From: Favolaschia claudopus
Lineage: Eukaryota > Basidiomycota > Agaricomycetes > Agaricales > Mycenaceae
Direction of reading: 5' to 3'
Length of the DNA: 64,000 nucleotides
Assembly (NCBI GenBank): GCA_037176885.1
Contig: JAWWNJ010000126.1
Coordinates: 310,001-374,000, forward strand
Position numbers and translations under genes: made by a program. Shown here in pieces: positions 25,447 to 37,074 of this stretch; within the stretch, counting starts at the first letter, position 1; the number at the start of each line of letters is the position of its first letter. Under the pieces are notes generated by a model. The model was given only the letters and a program-made list of their open reading frames with translations. It ran no database searches and was not told where the DNA came from.

Positions 25447-27974
25447 TTGTTGACGAGAAGTATGCTTCCTTTGAAAACTATGAGTTGTTCATGCGATAGG
25501 GTATTACTTGGGTAGTCTCAGTGTAATGTGAATTGAACGAGAGAACGTTAATGGGTTTTGTGCTGGAAGGGTATACCCGATTGAAAGCAATAGCGAGCTT
25601 TGTGGCCCTGACAAGTCGCCACGGGCTAACATTAGTCACCAAGTTGCCGCTGGTTGTCGGAGCGAATTTGAAGATGATCAGAGAAAACCAGTGCGAAGAG
25701 ATACAGCGAGGAAGCCAGGGATATCGAGGGGTAGGCATGGCGGAGTAGGAGAGGGTAGGGAAATATAGCAGGGAAGTTGGCGATAGCGCGAACAGCAATC
25801 ATAAGCGGATCCATGAAATTGCGAGAGCAACGGAGTTGGGGATGTGAGGGGATGGTGTCGCCTCGGGGGGTGGAAGTTTGAGATTCGTTCGAGCCAGCAG
25901 TTGAGACAGGTAGCATTTGAATATTCGCAAGCCAGAAGGTAGCGCGTATTATAACGATAGACGATAGACCAATAATGACGGGCGATTACGATGACTGCAA
26001 GACGGTGACCGAGCAAGGAGAAGACGGGTATCTTGTATGCCATCGATTACCGCGTCGGAATGCTGTGAAGCAGAGAGCCCGGAGACAGAGGTTCGGGGAT
26101 CCGGGAGAAGTGGCGACGAAGATTATTGAATCGATTTGTCGTTGTTTCAAATGTCCGTGTATATGGAAGCGAGGAAAAAAAAAGGGGAGGATTTGAACGA
26201 ACTGGGGAAATGGAGAAGAGAGGGAACGTACCTGACATCAGCCCCGCCCCTTGCCTGCCCCCCCCCCCCTGAACAACCGATGTCTCATTATCGGGCGCCC
26301 GCGCCCGCCCGGCCCGCCGCTCCGCGTCGACTTTTGGCAATGGCGGCAAGAAAGCTTTCTTGCGTGAAGAGAGCACTGTGAAGAGTTGGTGGAGAGGTTG
26401 ACATCTGGCTTTTCGGGAGGACGCAGGAGATAAGACGATAGAACGCGAATATATGCGCTTGGTACCATGGTGGCTTGGACCAGGACCGCTTGGTGGTGGC
26501 AACGGAAAGAGGTGGCGTTGTTTGGTCGGCGTTGTTCGGCTTTGCCTACATGCTCCGAGATCAACAAGCGGCCCTTGTCCCAAACTCTCATCTGCTTTGC
26601 TGCGAATGTCCCCTCCTGGCGGTCAATCTGCGATAACATCAAACCCTTGCCACGAGCTAATGTGTCTGACATGCTTCCTTGATTCCTCCCTGGCTCGACT
26701 TGTTCATCGGCATCATGGCATGTGAGTCGCTTGTGCCACGACTGGTTTGACATTACTTCTCTCAGCGCTTTCTTGCGCCGCAATGCGCTCCCAACATCAC
26801 TGGTTGTCAGTTGAATTCAATTGCGGCTGCCCGTAATCTCTCAGCATTCGCATTGTACCTACCTTCCTCTCAACAAAATGAAGAGCAAACTGTTCGGACC
26901 GCGTTTGAACTTTGACCTCGCGAGGAATTGTTACTACTTAACTGTTCTCAAACGAGATGGCAAGGTACGTTGACTTGGCTATATATCTCCTTTCCTTGTG
27001 CTCTTTCTCTCCAAGCAGAAGTGCCCAACCCAGTTTTCTCAAGTTGCCAGTGGGCAACTTTGTACGGACGGCGAAGGCGAGGTTCCATCAGCGCAGTCGA
27101 TAAATGTTTCTACCGCCACAGAATCTGAGACTCGAGAAACCGAATCGAGATTCAATCAATGCCTTCAGAGCGCGCGCAGGCTGCTTCTGGCTGAGTTGGT
27201 GTAAGTAAAGTACATATACGTGCGCAACCTAGTATCCTTTCAATCTATGTGTGCTTTGTGCATTCTCATCTACCCCACCTGCAGCCTCCCTTCGCAATTG
27301 TCTCTAGCTTTCAAGTTCTTTGCGGTCTGGCGACTCTGGTTTCAAGTTAGGAAACCCTCATAATATTTTGCCATTTTTCCATCGTCTTTTTTGGCAGATC
27401 ATATCATCTATACTGGCAAAACAGGCCCATTCCGAAGGCTGAAGCATTGGTTGTCGAACCTCAAAGGTGAGTGTCAACGCAGATACATACGTGTCTGAAG
27501 TCGGGCGCTGATGCTTCCGAGTAGTGCTCTCATATCGATACTTATTGCCGCTCAACCTTCGCGTTTCATGATCTAACACCATCAATAGAATGACTTTTCA
27601 GATTGAATTGGGTTCAATCAATACCCAACGCCCTCGTCCTCGATTTGTGTCTTGGTGAGGTTTTCATAGACTCGTCGACTTTGTATATTAATATCAACCA
27701 CCACCCGTGTGTCAGAATTCGTTGAGGGAGGCGGCACACACAACACAGTCAAATTCAAATTCTTCTTTTCCATGCTAGCGCGCAGTGAATTGGATGGGAT
27801 GAATTCTCTGACGCGTAGTGTTCTGCCACATTTGTTTTGCACGAATTCACCGGCTCATCTGGACTTGTCACTTGACACGAAATAAGCAACATGTCGAGAC
27901 GATATTGGGTTTCACCCGGCACTAATACTCGGTATTCATATCATTGCCTAGCGTCCATAGTATCCGAAGTTAGC

Positions 27975-28070
27975 CACGGGTCGAGTGGCTACCGCCCATA
28001 TTGAGTGCCCACTGCGTCAACTTCGGAATATCAGTGAGCGGTTCGAGTTCGAGTCTCGGCGACCCATATA
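27975..28070 (+). repeat. tRNA-like unit
   Basis: It begins CGGGTCGAGTGGCTAC and ends with a T-arm (TCGAG-TTCGAGT-CTCGG) followed by CGACCC, which pairs with the 5' GGGTCG. CACTG/CAGTG could form an anticodon-like stem, but its loop is too long and lacks U33. This is probably a tRNA-derived SINE head or tRNA pseudogene, not a functional tRNA. Confidence 0.35.
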
Positions 28071-28584
28071 AAATCCACGGATTGTGTTCCCGTTTTTCCT
28101 CCTAGCGCATGCCGACCGCGACCCGGTCGACATGAAGAAGAATCATTGACAATAACATCATCGCCGCAAGACATTTGTATCATATGCACTTTCCGGTTCT
28201 CCAGCACAAGCGTCCAGGTCTCGTAGCCTAATTTAAAGAAGCGGATTAAGAAGTACTTTCACGCCGAGTTCAAGACGCAAATCAGCACAACCGCATCACT
28301 TCTAAAAGACATCAGATCGAGCAACCTAGCTTTTGACGATGACCTTACTTAAACTTGATTCAAATCGAGTTTAGAGCTGAGTTGGACCGTGGATCTCTGA
28401 GTCGAGAAGAGCAGTCGTTGTACTTTCACCAGTGTGACCGACTAGGATTATTTTTATAGTATCTCTTGGTCTACATCAAGCTCAGGCATAGAATTGCTAG
28501 CAGGTTCGAGGAGTTCGAGGAGTTCCACAGGGAAAGACGGGACTGGCATACCAGCATAAGTGCATGAAAGCTAAAGCGAGCGAA

Positions 28585-29205
28585 TCACGAACCACTTCCC
28601 GGACCAAAACCCTTCTCCACCGCGTCCCAGAGGTGATTGACAACAAGAACAAGCCTGTCGATGCGTTGCCGCTCTGTGCTCAGTTGCTCGCAGATGCGCT
28701 GATTTTCTTCGCGCAGGGAAGCTAGCTGCGCCGCAACTTGCTTCATAGGAGCGTCTGGCTCATGGGATTTGCCCTTGACCTCGCCTAAGAGATCTGGGCG
28801 GCCACGGAGGAACTTGTTGTGCGAAAACTCCCATATCTGCGCATCAGACGTTGCACCCCCCCTCAGCCGGTGTGCGGTTGTATTTGTGGAAGCCATACTT
28901 GTTCAGTTGGCGCACAAAGCTGGAGAACTGCGAAGCAACGGGAGCATGAGGTGCCTGAATCAAGAGAGGTGAACATTGAAGGCTCGTACATTGTTGTGGG
29001 TGAAGTGGTTGCCCAGAACGGTGCGGCAGAATTCACCTGGATTGCGGATGATGAAAGAGGTTCCTGGGTCGGTCCAGGAGATCAAATGAGAGGATTCGGT
29101 ATCATTGATCATTTGGTACAGCTTGGCGACAAAAGTGTTTGTCGCAAGCCTTATGTTGGGAACGGCGATCTTTATGCCGTCACTGCCTGAAACGGCAGAG
29201 TTGGT
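28585..29205 (-). CDS. Heat shock factor-type DNA-binding protein (frame broken in a G7 run)
   Basis: The minus strand encodes most of an HSF domain: TFVAKLYQMINDTESSHLISWTDPGTSFII, then NHFTHNN joined across a 62-nt intron (28928-28989) to FSSFVRQLNKYGFHKYNRT, then QIWEFSHNKFLRGRPDLLGEVKGK. A heptad Leu-rich stretch follows (VAAQLASLREENQRICEQL...), as expected for HSF trimerisation, and the protein stops at 28585. Between YNRTPAE and GGATSDAQIWEF the frame shifts by one at a run of seven G on the coding strand (28856-28862); with six the reading would be continuous. The first exon was not resolved. HSF proteins bind nGAAn elements, but this one is short and lacks visible activation regions, so it may be a paralogue or a recent pseudogene. 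Confidence 0.75.
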
Positions 29206-29372
29206 AGAGTCTAACAGTCACCATACATTGAACTGAATCAAAGTCATCAGAAATGCGAAGAACACATACAGTATCCCAAATCCACAGCGAAAAGCTGGCT
29301 AAGATTTTTCGGCACGATAGGATGGATATGTTCATGGGATTTCCGAAGGAAGACCAGGCCTGTAATGGTGTG

Positions 29373-30995
29373 TCAGTCATGCGACGGGGTAAATAGTATC
29401 TGTATCTTTAAGTAACTCCCACCATTAGACTCAACAATATCATTCTGTTCCTCAATTTTTTCAATGAAGCCTCCAATAGTTTGAATTTGCACTGCAGAGT
29501 TCTCCTACCATCAAAAATAATTAAAAACTAGAGCAGTACAATTGAAACACTGTACCTCTTCAAAGACATCCCGCCAGTTGTCGTCGTGGGATATGACGAC
29601 TCTAGCATTCGGAATCTAGATTGATGGCGTCAGGAAATTTCGACAGCATGAAAATTAGTACCTTCTTGATCAGGTAGTCGTTGATCAAGGAGCTGGGGTG
29701 AAATGCCTGTGTGTAATGTGTGAAGGATTCTCTCATGCAGATTTCAAACTAACCTCGGAAGGGGCAAAGTCTTGCAGAACAACATTTCTAGATTGCCCTC
29801 CGTAATCATTCCCCGATGTTCCGCCTTGGAAGAAGCTCAAGAATTGCGAAGTGATAGAGGATCCCTGAGCTGCTGATCGGCCGAGCGAATTTCCAATCTG
29901 AAAGCTGGAGTCATCCGCTTCCCCAATCCGGATCGTTTGCGAAAATCGAGCCCATATACCCGTTGCTAGAGAAATTGAGAATCCATGAAGGAATAGAGTC
30001 TGGTTGGCGCAAGGTTCTAGGAGCGGAGTAGGATCGTAGAATTTCTTTTGCGCTGAATTCCCCGTCCATCGATATTTACCGGCGACAATCGGTCTGAAGG
30101 ACAGCTGAAAGTCAGGCGAGTTGGTGACACTATGGAATGTTGCCATTCCCCAGGACGAAGCTTTTTCACAACCGGTGATGAGGTATATTGGACCAGTCAA
30201 TCGTCGACCCCTGGGACCATTGATGTATGTGAACCATCCTTCCGCATTCGCCGCGGCATATTCACGCACGGCCTCCAAGTTCTCAAGCTTTTGTAGGTGC
30301 GAGCCATCGGGGAGAGCTAGTACTGCACCCTGCGGCGCTTGACAACCCAGAATGAAGTCCCCTCCCGGAAATATGCTGCCGAAGAGAGACACTCAATAAG
30401 CCGCCCCGTTCCTCGAAAGAGCAAAAGTCAGAACGCACCCGGGATCCATGCGTTGAACAGATGATGTAGATACGTGACTGCCTTCGAGATGCTCCTGGTC
30501 ATAGACATCGAGGGGGTCGAACGGCGCCAATGGATAGAAGTTTTCTGGTACATTGTGGTTGTTGATTGGGTGTTCAGCCGGAAGATAAATATTGAAAAAG
30601 AAATCGAATGCGCCTTCTGCGGTGATCCTGCCAACGTCACCTATTGCAACCCCGGATTCCCGGTACTCTGGTGTAAGGTTTCGCCGTGGTTTTGGGTCAT
30701 ACAGGGGAAATCCGCGCTTTTGCCGAATCAATTGTTTGCAATAAATCTCACTCTCTGAGAAGGTATCGTCCACAAAACAACTGATTTGTGTGGAAGCCGA
30801 ATTCGGTTGCTGCCATTCTAGTGTGAATTAGTAGCGTCGAGTTGGAGGTCCACTCACCGACACATAATTATTCACCGTCACGTTTCCAGAAGCAAAATGA
30901 CCACCAGCAATCTTGAAGCCTGTTGCGCCCTCAAATAGATGCGAACTATACAAGGGAATTGATGCCAAGGGTGGGCGAAGAGAATGAATGCACCT
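29373..30995 (-). CDS. Conserved agaricomycete protein of unknown function
   Basis: The exons read, in order: LFEGATGFKIAGGHFASGNVTVNNYVS; then ESEIYCKQLIRQKRGFPLYDPKP...GVAIGDVGRITAEGAFDFFFNIYLPAEHPIN, joined by an intron at about 30366-30429 to IFPGGDFILGCQAPQGAVLALPDGS and WFTYINGPRGRR...LYLITGCEKASSWG-like sequence; then small exons (FHPSSLINDYLIKK, ARVVISHDDNWRDVFEE) and a last exon ending at 29373. I recognise this as a large lineage-specific family found beside NACHT/ankyrin-rich and other expanded genes in mushrooms; its function is unknown. The exons join in phase and the gene appears intact. The 5' start is uncertain. Confidence 0.7.
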
Positions 30996-31149
30996 TGAGA
31001 TTCGACTTGCTGTGTGTGGCTTGACGGCTGGTAGGGCCAGATCTGCATTGTGGGATGACTCCGAGTCGCCCAGGGGTTGGATTATACCCGAACTCGGAAC
31101 ATGAAAATCTGGAGTGGATTTCGTGTGAGAGGCCGCACTCATGTACACA

Positions 31150-31750
31150 CAAGGGGTGGAAAAGATTCGAGGGAAATCATTCGGCTCAGGTTTATATGTG
31201 GTCTTTTGAAGGCAGTGTTCTTAGATACAGCCATCTCATTGACAGAAACAAAAATGACATGATGCGCGCCGCCATTTAACACTTCGAAAACGAGGGCAAG
31301 CCAGAGCAGAGGTACGTACTACAAAAGTCAGAACTGGGACCGCCGCCGTCTGAGTCGGCATCCAGCAGCGCAAGAGTCGTCGTCGTTGGCGCCAAGAAGA
31401 GTGGTAACAGTCACGCTGTGACTCCGGCTATGAGGTTGCCGAAACGCCCTAGACGATGAGCCGCCAGTTTCCCAGCTGAGCCGAAGGCTGGATCAGACCG
31501 AGCGACGATACAGTCGGAACCGAGATAGCCGAGAGTGCCTGACATCGGCTGGCCAAAGTGCCGATAAGCCCATCAAGTTTTCATCAACATTTGGATAGAG
31601 CAATTCAGCCTTTGACTTCGCTTAAGTACTTTGGTTCGATTCCAAAACTCTGAGTGAGGAACTACTGTACATTGTACAAGATACTCTCCATCCTGCTCCT
31701 AGTATATGTACCAGCGACCATACAAATTCAAGTTATTCAACGTTTGACAC
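31150..31750. other. Intergenic stretch
   Basis: No gene seen. Positions about 31396-31440 resemble 22022-22065 (shared TCACG.(C/T)GTGAC.CCGGC.AT.AGG order), a possible diverged dispersed repeat. Confidence 0.35.
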
Positions 31751-34700
31751 TTATAGACCCGTCCAAACAATCGTCTCTTCGAGTGTCACCCTCGCCTTCA
31801 ACTTCACATCTGCCGATGAGGAGGCAATTAGCACCTCGAACGCTCCCTTCTCTGCAACCCAACACATCTGCCGATCATCGTAAAAACCAAGAGCCTCTCT
31901 ATTCAGGCTCACGGTTACGGGTTTGGTCTCCCCACTCTCGAGCGAGACCTTATGGAACCCTTTCAGCTCCTGCATTGGTCTCGGAAGTGAGGAGTCTGGA
32001 TCAGCAATATATATTTGAGCAACTTCGCGACCGAATATGGCACTGGTGTTCCGAATTTTGAATGTAACTGAGAACGTGCCCACCGCGGAGAGGGACGATG
32101 GGACTTGGAGGTCTGAGTACTCGAAGGTTGAATACGATTGACCATATCTTGAGGAGATAATGTAGCAAATGTGAGTGAGTTTGGAATAACTGAATGGAGA
32201 GCGTTCAATACGAACCCAAACGGGAAGAGAGGGGCGAGTTTTCTAAGCTCGTAGCTTCGATATCCAACGTAAATACCCTATAGTGAAACCTCTTTGAGAA
32301 AATTTCTCGACAGCAATTCCGAGAAACGAACCTCGTTATATTGAATCTTCCCGTGTTCCTGCCCGGACGCTCCAAATGCCCCGTAGCAAGGCGTATCTTC
32401 AATTCGTTGTCTGGATCAGCTATGAGATAGGTAAGATATCTCTAAGGGATGAAACTACGCACGGGAAAGTGAGTGATAGCTTGGCGGAGGGGTTGACCTT
32501 GCCCCAAAGAATATCAGCGAGCCCGTTACCACATTCGTTCCCGCCGTAGAATTGCTGCAACACGGTCGATGCATCGTCAACCCAGGGCATGGCGACTGGT
32601 GTTCCCGAGTTATTGACTACGATTGTGTGTGGATTGGCGCGAAGAACAGCAGAAACCAGATCATTCGTAAGTAGCGGAAGACTGGGAAAAGGAAAAGTGA
32701 TTAGGATTCAAATTATTGGAAAGAACTAGTAGTACTTCATGTTTGCGCGATCGAAGCCTTCGCTCTCCCAACTATCCTTTGTGAGAAGAAAGCACGGAAA
32801 TTCGGCATGAATTGGGAGACATACTCGTGATTGAGTCCAATAACGAGGACAGCGACTGGCAAGTAGATGAAATCAAACTGCGACTCAAAAGAATCTCAAT
32901 AAATTCACCATCAGAATTCTTTGCGAGTTCAACTGCATCTTGGATTGCAGCCTGTCCGTCAAATTGCCGAACACCACCAATTCGAAGGCACCCCCAACAC
33001 GGGAGTGGGCTCTTTGCCACGAAATCCGCAGTATTAATCCTCAACTCCATCTCGTAAGATGTCCCAGCTTTGAGGCCGGTAACGACAGCTCTTTTCTCTT
33101 GCGTTGCTAGGCCGAAGAATTCTTCTCCCGGTTCCGGGTTCGTGCTGAGATCTACGATGAGTTTCTTGTCGAGAAAGAGATTTCCCTTTCCGCCGAAGTA
33201 GACTCCAAACTCCCAGTCGCCGCTCTCGTCTGGGACGAAGGCCGTGATATACTGTAAGAAGGAATTAATACTTTCTGGTGTATGCATAGATAAATCTTAC
33301 CCGTATGAAACAGATGTGGTTAACTTGGGCCGCGTCCTATATACCGTAAGCAATCGAACAATCTCTCACGAAAATGAAGACTCACAATACCATCAAGGAG
33401 GAGGCAGTTCGTTCCCAAAGTCTCTGTACTCCATTTACACTTGCTGAGTGGTGCTTCGATATTCGCCTCAGGCAGAAGAAAATCTCTCGATGGAGCATCG
33501 TTCCAGAACTCCAGCGTTGCGCCCGGAGTGTTCCTGTTAAACTGTTTGATGTAGGTGTCGAGGAGAGGCAGGTAGCGGTGTGAGGCAGCACCGATGGTGT
33601 ACTTGACCTTGGCGCCGACTTCTGCCGCAGCGGTCATAATACCTTCCAACGGCGAGACCGTATACGTCGATAGCAGACGAGCCGAGCCACCGCCGCTGGT
33701 TTGCGCCAACTTCGCGTTAGGACCGATAACAGCAATCGTTTTGACGTTCTTTGAAAGGGGGAGGATATTGTTGTTGTTTTTGAGCAAGACGATGGCGTCC
33801 GCCGCAGCCTGACGAAGGAGTTGGCGTAGCTGAGGTGTATCTATAGATTTCTCTGGGACATTGAAAGGAATGCCCGACGCTTGCGCGTGTTTGACAAGTT
33901 CAAGGATCTATGTGAACGTCAGTTCTGCAATAAAATAAAAGATATTGACAGACCTTGCGGACCCGAGTATCAACATCGCTGGGAGAAAGCTTTCCCCCCA
34001 TGATAGCTCGCTCGACTGCTTTGCCTCGCATAACCGTTGGCCCGCTGAGAAAGGTTGGAAGAAAATCAACAATAAAGCACATGTAGTACGCACGGCATTT
34101 CAAGATCCAACCCGGCTTTCAGGCTTTCAGTCGTGCTGTAAACACCAGTATAGTCACTCATTATCAGCCCTTGGCGGTGTCAGCAACATCTTCGAGTAAC
34201 GAAAGGGGAGAAGAGGTCTACCTTCATAGCACCATTCCTATAGTATGGTTAAAAAGCGCATATAGGAATTTGACACTGATTGATCTACCTCACGGAGAAT
34301 GTCCTTCAAGAGTTTCGAATTCTCAGAAGCATGAATCCCGTTTACGCGATTGTAGCTAGCGGAGGCGACGTCAGCATAAGTTGTTGTCGAAGTCAGTTTG
34401 ATACTCACGCGGTCATTAGTGCCCAAGGCTTCGCTTCTCTGATTGCAATTTGAAAGGGTTTGAGGTAAATTTCGCGCAGCGCGCGTTCACTGACATCGCC
34501 TGTGTAGATAGTCAGCCAAGCCTTCTGGGATTACCATGACATACTGCTAATGGAGAACCGCTGAGTTTCTTGATCATTCGCGACGAAGTGTTTGATTGTT
34601 GCGCTGACGCCTTTGGTCTGCAGGCCTTGAATGTATGCGGAGGCTATTGTCCCATTGAGAGCCGGGTCTTCGGAAAACGATTCGAAGCCGCGACCCCCAA

Positions 34701-35172
34701 GAGGTGAACGCGGGGTGTTCACCGTTGGTCCAAGGAGGACGTGGCAACCTAACAAACAAAGAGTGAGCAAAAGGAAAGGGAGACTACTTCAACACAGAAC
34801 TTACCCTTGGCGATAGCCTCCTCTGCGAGAGCTTCTCCAATCTTTCTGGCTAATTCGACGTCGAACGAGGAACCGAGGCCGGTGGAAGCGGGGAAACAGC
34901 TTGCGGGTACACCATTGAAAACTAGAAGGTAACTTGAGCATCATCTAGATGTGATAGAGGATTAGGCGACATTTTTGCCCTCGTACGCCGTTCGGGCCAT
35001 CACTGAGCTTGATGCTAGGTATATTGACTTCAGGAATGGCTTCAGTTTGCCACCACCCCTACCGGTTCTGTCAGAATCGATAAACGGAGTTACATCGCGG
35101 ACCTACTAATCCGCTTAAGAGCTTGATCTTCTGCGAGAGATCGAGTTGTGCGAGGGTCTGTTCAATATCCAT
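31751..35172 (-). CDS. GH3 family beta-glucosidase with PA14 domain, intracellular
   Basis: Read on the minus strand from [22 protein letters not shown] (no signal peptide) through about a dozen exons. The GH3 N domain has [61 protein letters not shown] and [14 protein letters not shown]; the Asp of MSDY is the expected nucleophile. The codons for EWCYEG come from a 16-nt exon near 34223-34238. The GH3 C domain follows (AVIGPNA, GGGSARL), interrupted by a PA14 domain ([27 protein letters not shown]), then [32 protein letters not shown] and a fibronectin III-like end ([24 protein letters not shown]). It would hydrolyse terminal beta-glucosidic bonds of cellobiose-like or glycoside substrates in the cytosol. 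All joins can be made in frame; one donor in the C domain (GTCTCC) is weak. Confidence 0.88.
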
Positions 35173-36310
35173 GGTCAGACGGGGTGAGGGGAGTAGTAGA
35201 GGAGGAATGGAAAACATACCGCACATCACCCGACAAAGTGGTTTCCGCTGCACCCCAAAACAAAGGGTTCTCTGATCATCTCCCGCTTTCGATCGTTTTA
35301 GTCCCTCTATAAATTGCATGCAACGTTGCGCGGAACCCACATTGTCATGCCCCTTCAAAGGCGGCAAACATGCACCATTGACCAATCCCAGGAGAGCCCC
35401 ACTGTTGTCGATAGCTCTGGCTGCTTCTCGAACTCGATGCGATAGTGGCCGGTGGGAGAGATCCAGAAGAACAGGGATCCCGCCTCTGCCAGCGTGGCAG
35501 AAAGTTAAAGAAAGAGGCAAGTTACGTATCACGGATTAAGATAAAGCCCTTGTGCCGCTCACGGCGCGGGCGGCAATCTCGATGTTCTGATGTATCAGGT
35601 CGGAGATTAATTTCAATCCCCGATCCAGCAAATCACGCTGTTGGTCATTTCTGTCTCCTTCTGTGGAGTGTGATTTTCCGAGAATGAAACAGGGTATCAG
35701 GTCGCCCAATGGAATCAGAGAAATTCTAGCTACAAAGCTCAGCCATATGAGCGGATTTTAAAGGAAACCCGATTGTAGCCGGATCACGTTGGCTTGATCG
35801 CAGTGTTGCATGGTTCAACTTCGTTTGGCGAAGAAAAAAGACGTGAGGAGAATGAAATAAGATCGTGTTCAGGAAATCAAGATACAAGATGCAATAACAG
35901 TATTTACTCTGCATGTCCCTCGAACTTCAGGCCATTTTTGCTGCTTCCTGAGCAAATGCATCGTCGACTTGCAAATCATTTCCGCCGCGCGTGGTTTGCT
36001 CCAGATTAATCTGAACTTCGCTGTGATTTCCGGGGCGTGTAATGTAGCTTTGTCCAACGGTGCTGGTATTAGCACGAACACCGAGAGTGCTGACACTGGT
36101 TGCCGTAATGGAGTTCTCCCCATAAGATGTTCCACGACTAACCCGGATGATAATGTATGAGAACTAGTGCAGCTGGTTAGGTAAAAATTGTTGAATCGGT
36201 AGCTCTGTACCCACCACAACACCCTACAAGCACTTTAGGCAACCCGGAAATGACCCTTCCTAGGGTCATTAATCCCCTTTGAATAAAGGCCCTAACAGGG
36301 TCGAATCCCA
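35173..36310. other. Intergenic stretch upstream of the beta-glucosidase
   Basis: It includes the beta-glucosidase leader and an unassigned minus-strand frame at 35173-35532 without domains. Toward its right end GGGTCGAATCCC (about 36298-36309) lies directly before the palindrome array. Confidence 0.4.
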
Positions 36311-36771
36311 TGGGGCCCCCCACGGATCCCAAGTGTGGGCGGCCCCTTGACCTCCTTATTTTTAATGGGCGGCCCCATAGATGTTTGATTTGGGGCCCTC
36401 AAGGCATTCCATGGGCGGCCCCATCTCTCATTTCAAACATCTGTGGGGCCGCCCAAGGTATTTCATGGGCGGCCCCATCTCTCATTTCTTTTCAGCGGTG
36501 GGGCCGCCCAATGTTTTAATTTATATGTGCTTGGGCGCTCCCACTTCAGTAATTCTTTCCTGTTGTTGGGCGCGCCCAATGCAACCTTGCAATTCTATCT
36601 TGGGCAGCCCCAAGGTGGTATTGTGTTTAGGACATGGGCGGCCCCAGTGTTCAATTTATATTCCTCGCATGGGCGAGCCCATTCAGAGCCCGTCCTTATA
36701 TGCTTGGGGCTGCCCAAGCATTATTATTGAATGCGCCTCGGGAACGCCCACTTATCTCTTGGGAGAGCCCA
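36311..36771. repeat. Palindrome array A: 16 cores of the TGGGCNNGCCCA type
   Basis: Sixteen 12-nt cores start at 36311, 36336, 36366, 36391, 36412, 36444, 36466, 36499, 36532, 36567, 36601, 36635, 36670, 36705, 36739 and 36760. Typical cores are TGGGCGGCCCCA, its complement TGGGGCCGCCCA, TGGGCGCGCCCA (perfect palindrome), TGGGCGAGCCCA and TGGGGCTGCCCA. From 36466 to 36739 the step is 33-35 nt every time; the roughly 22-nt spacers are AT-rich and mostly unrelated, although the first half repeats a longer spacer (ATCTCTCATTTC). No cas-like gene is nearby and this is eukaryotic DNA, so it is not called CRISPR. Confidence 0.9.
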
Positions 36772-37074
36772 GCAAGCATGTCATTCAAATAATTTGCTAG
36801 CACTACGGGACGAACGACCCCAATCATGTATATATAGGATAAACGATTAATCACTTTCACCTTAGACTGTAATCTTACGATGATTGAATTCAGTAACACT
36901 CCCATTCGATACACCTTTTGCACAAAGGATAAGACTTAGATAAATTCAAGTCCAGCGTGTAAAGTAATCAAACTCGTCAATGATTAATCATTTGCCGCGA
37001 AGCAAGCTCGTTAATAATTTGTATTCCTAACTAATGCTCTGCCTCTGCCGCTGCTCTACATCCCAGAGCGCCGT
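36772..37074. other. AT-rich flank of array A
   Basis: No gene. GATAAGACTTAG followed by AAATTCAAGTCCAGCGTG at about 36927 recurs, diverged, at about 57226 to the right of array B, suggesting that the two arrays belong to the same repeat family in the same orientation. Confidence 0.5.

Larger units (their letters stand above)
24120..28580. other. Gene-poor stretch
   Basis: About 4.4 kb without a supported gene. Overlapping open frames at 25.5-26.8 kb on both strands lack domains. A run of 12 C lies at 26258-26269. The stretch holds the T-arm-like fragments listed separately and a long imperfect hairpin at 24728-24786. Confidence 0.5.

Noticed and set aside
26258..26269. Run of 12 C as a functional element
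   Set aside because: A single homopolymer with no associated structure; also prone to sequencing error.
25478..26783. Overlapping long frames on both strands
   Set aside because: No domain, no consistent exon structure, and a poly-C run interrupts them.
27975..28070. Functional intron-containing tRNA gene
   Set aside because: The T-arm and acceptor ends look right, but the D arm is poor and the anticodon loop lacks U33.
35173..35532. Upstream extension of the beta-glucosidase frame as coding sequence
   Set aside because: GH3 enzymes of this intracellular type begin close to the MDIEQTL position; the upstream part has no domain similarity.
36311..36771. Array A as a CRISPR array
   Set aside because: Repeats are only 12 nt, vary in the centre, and the genome is eukaryotic with no cas genes in view. 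Only the spacing is CRISPR-like.
36381..36800. 139-residue open frame running through array A
   Set aside because: The GC palindromes contain no stop codons in any frame, so open frames arise from the repeat itself; the composition has no protein character.
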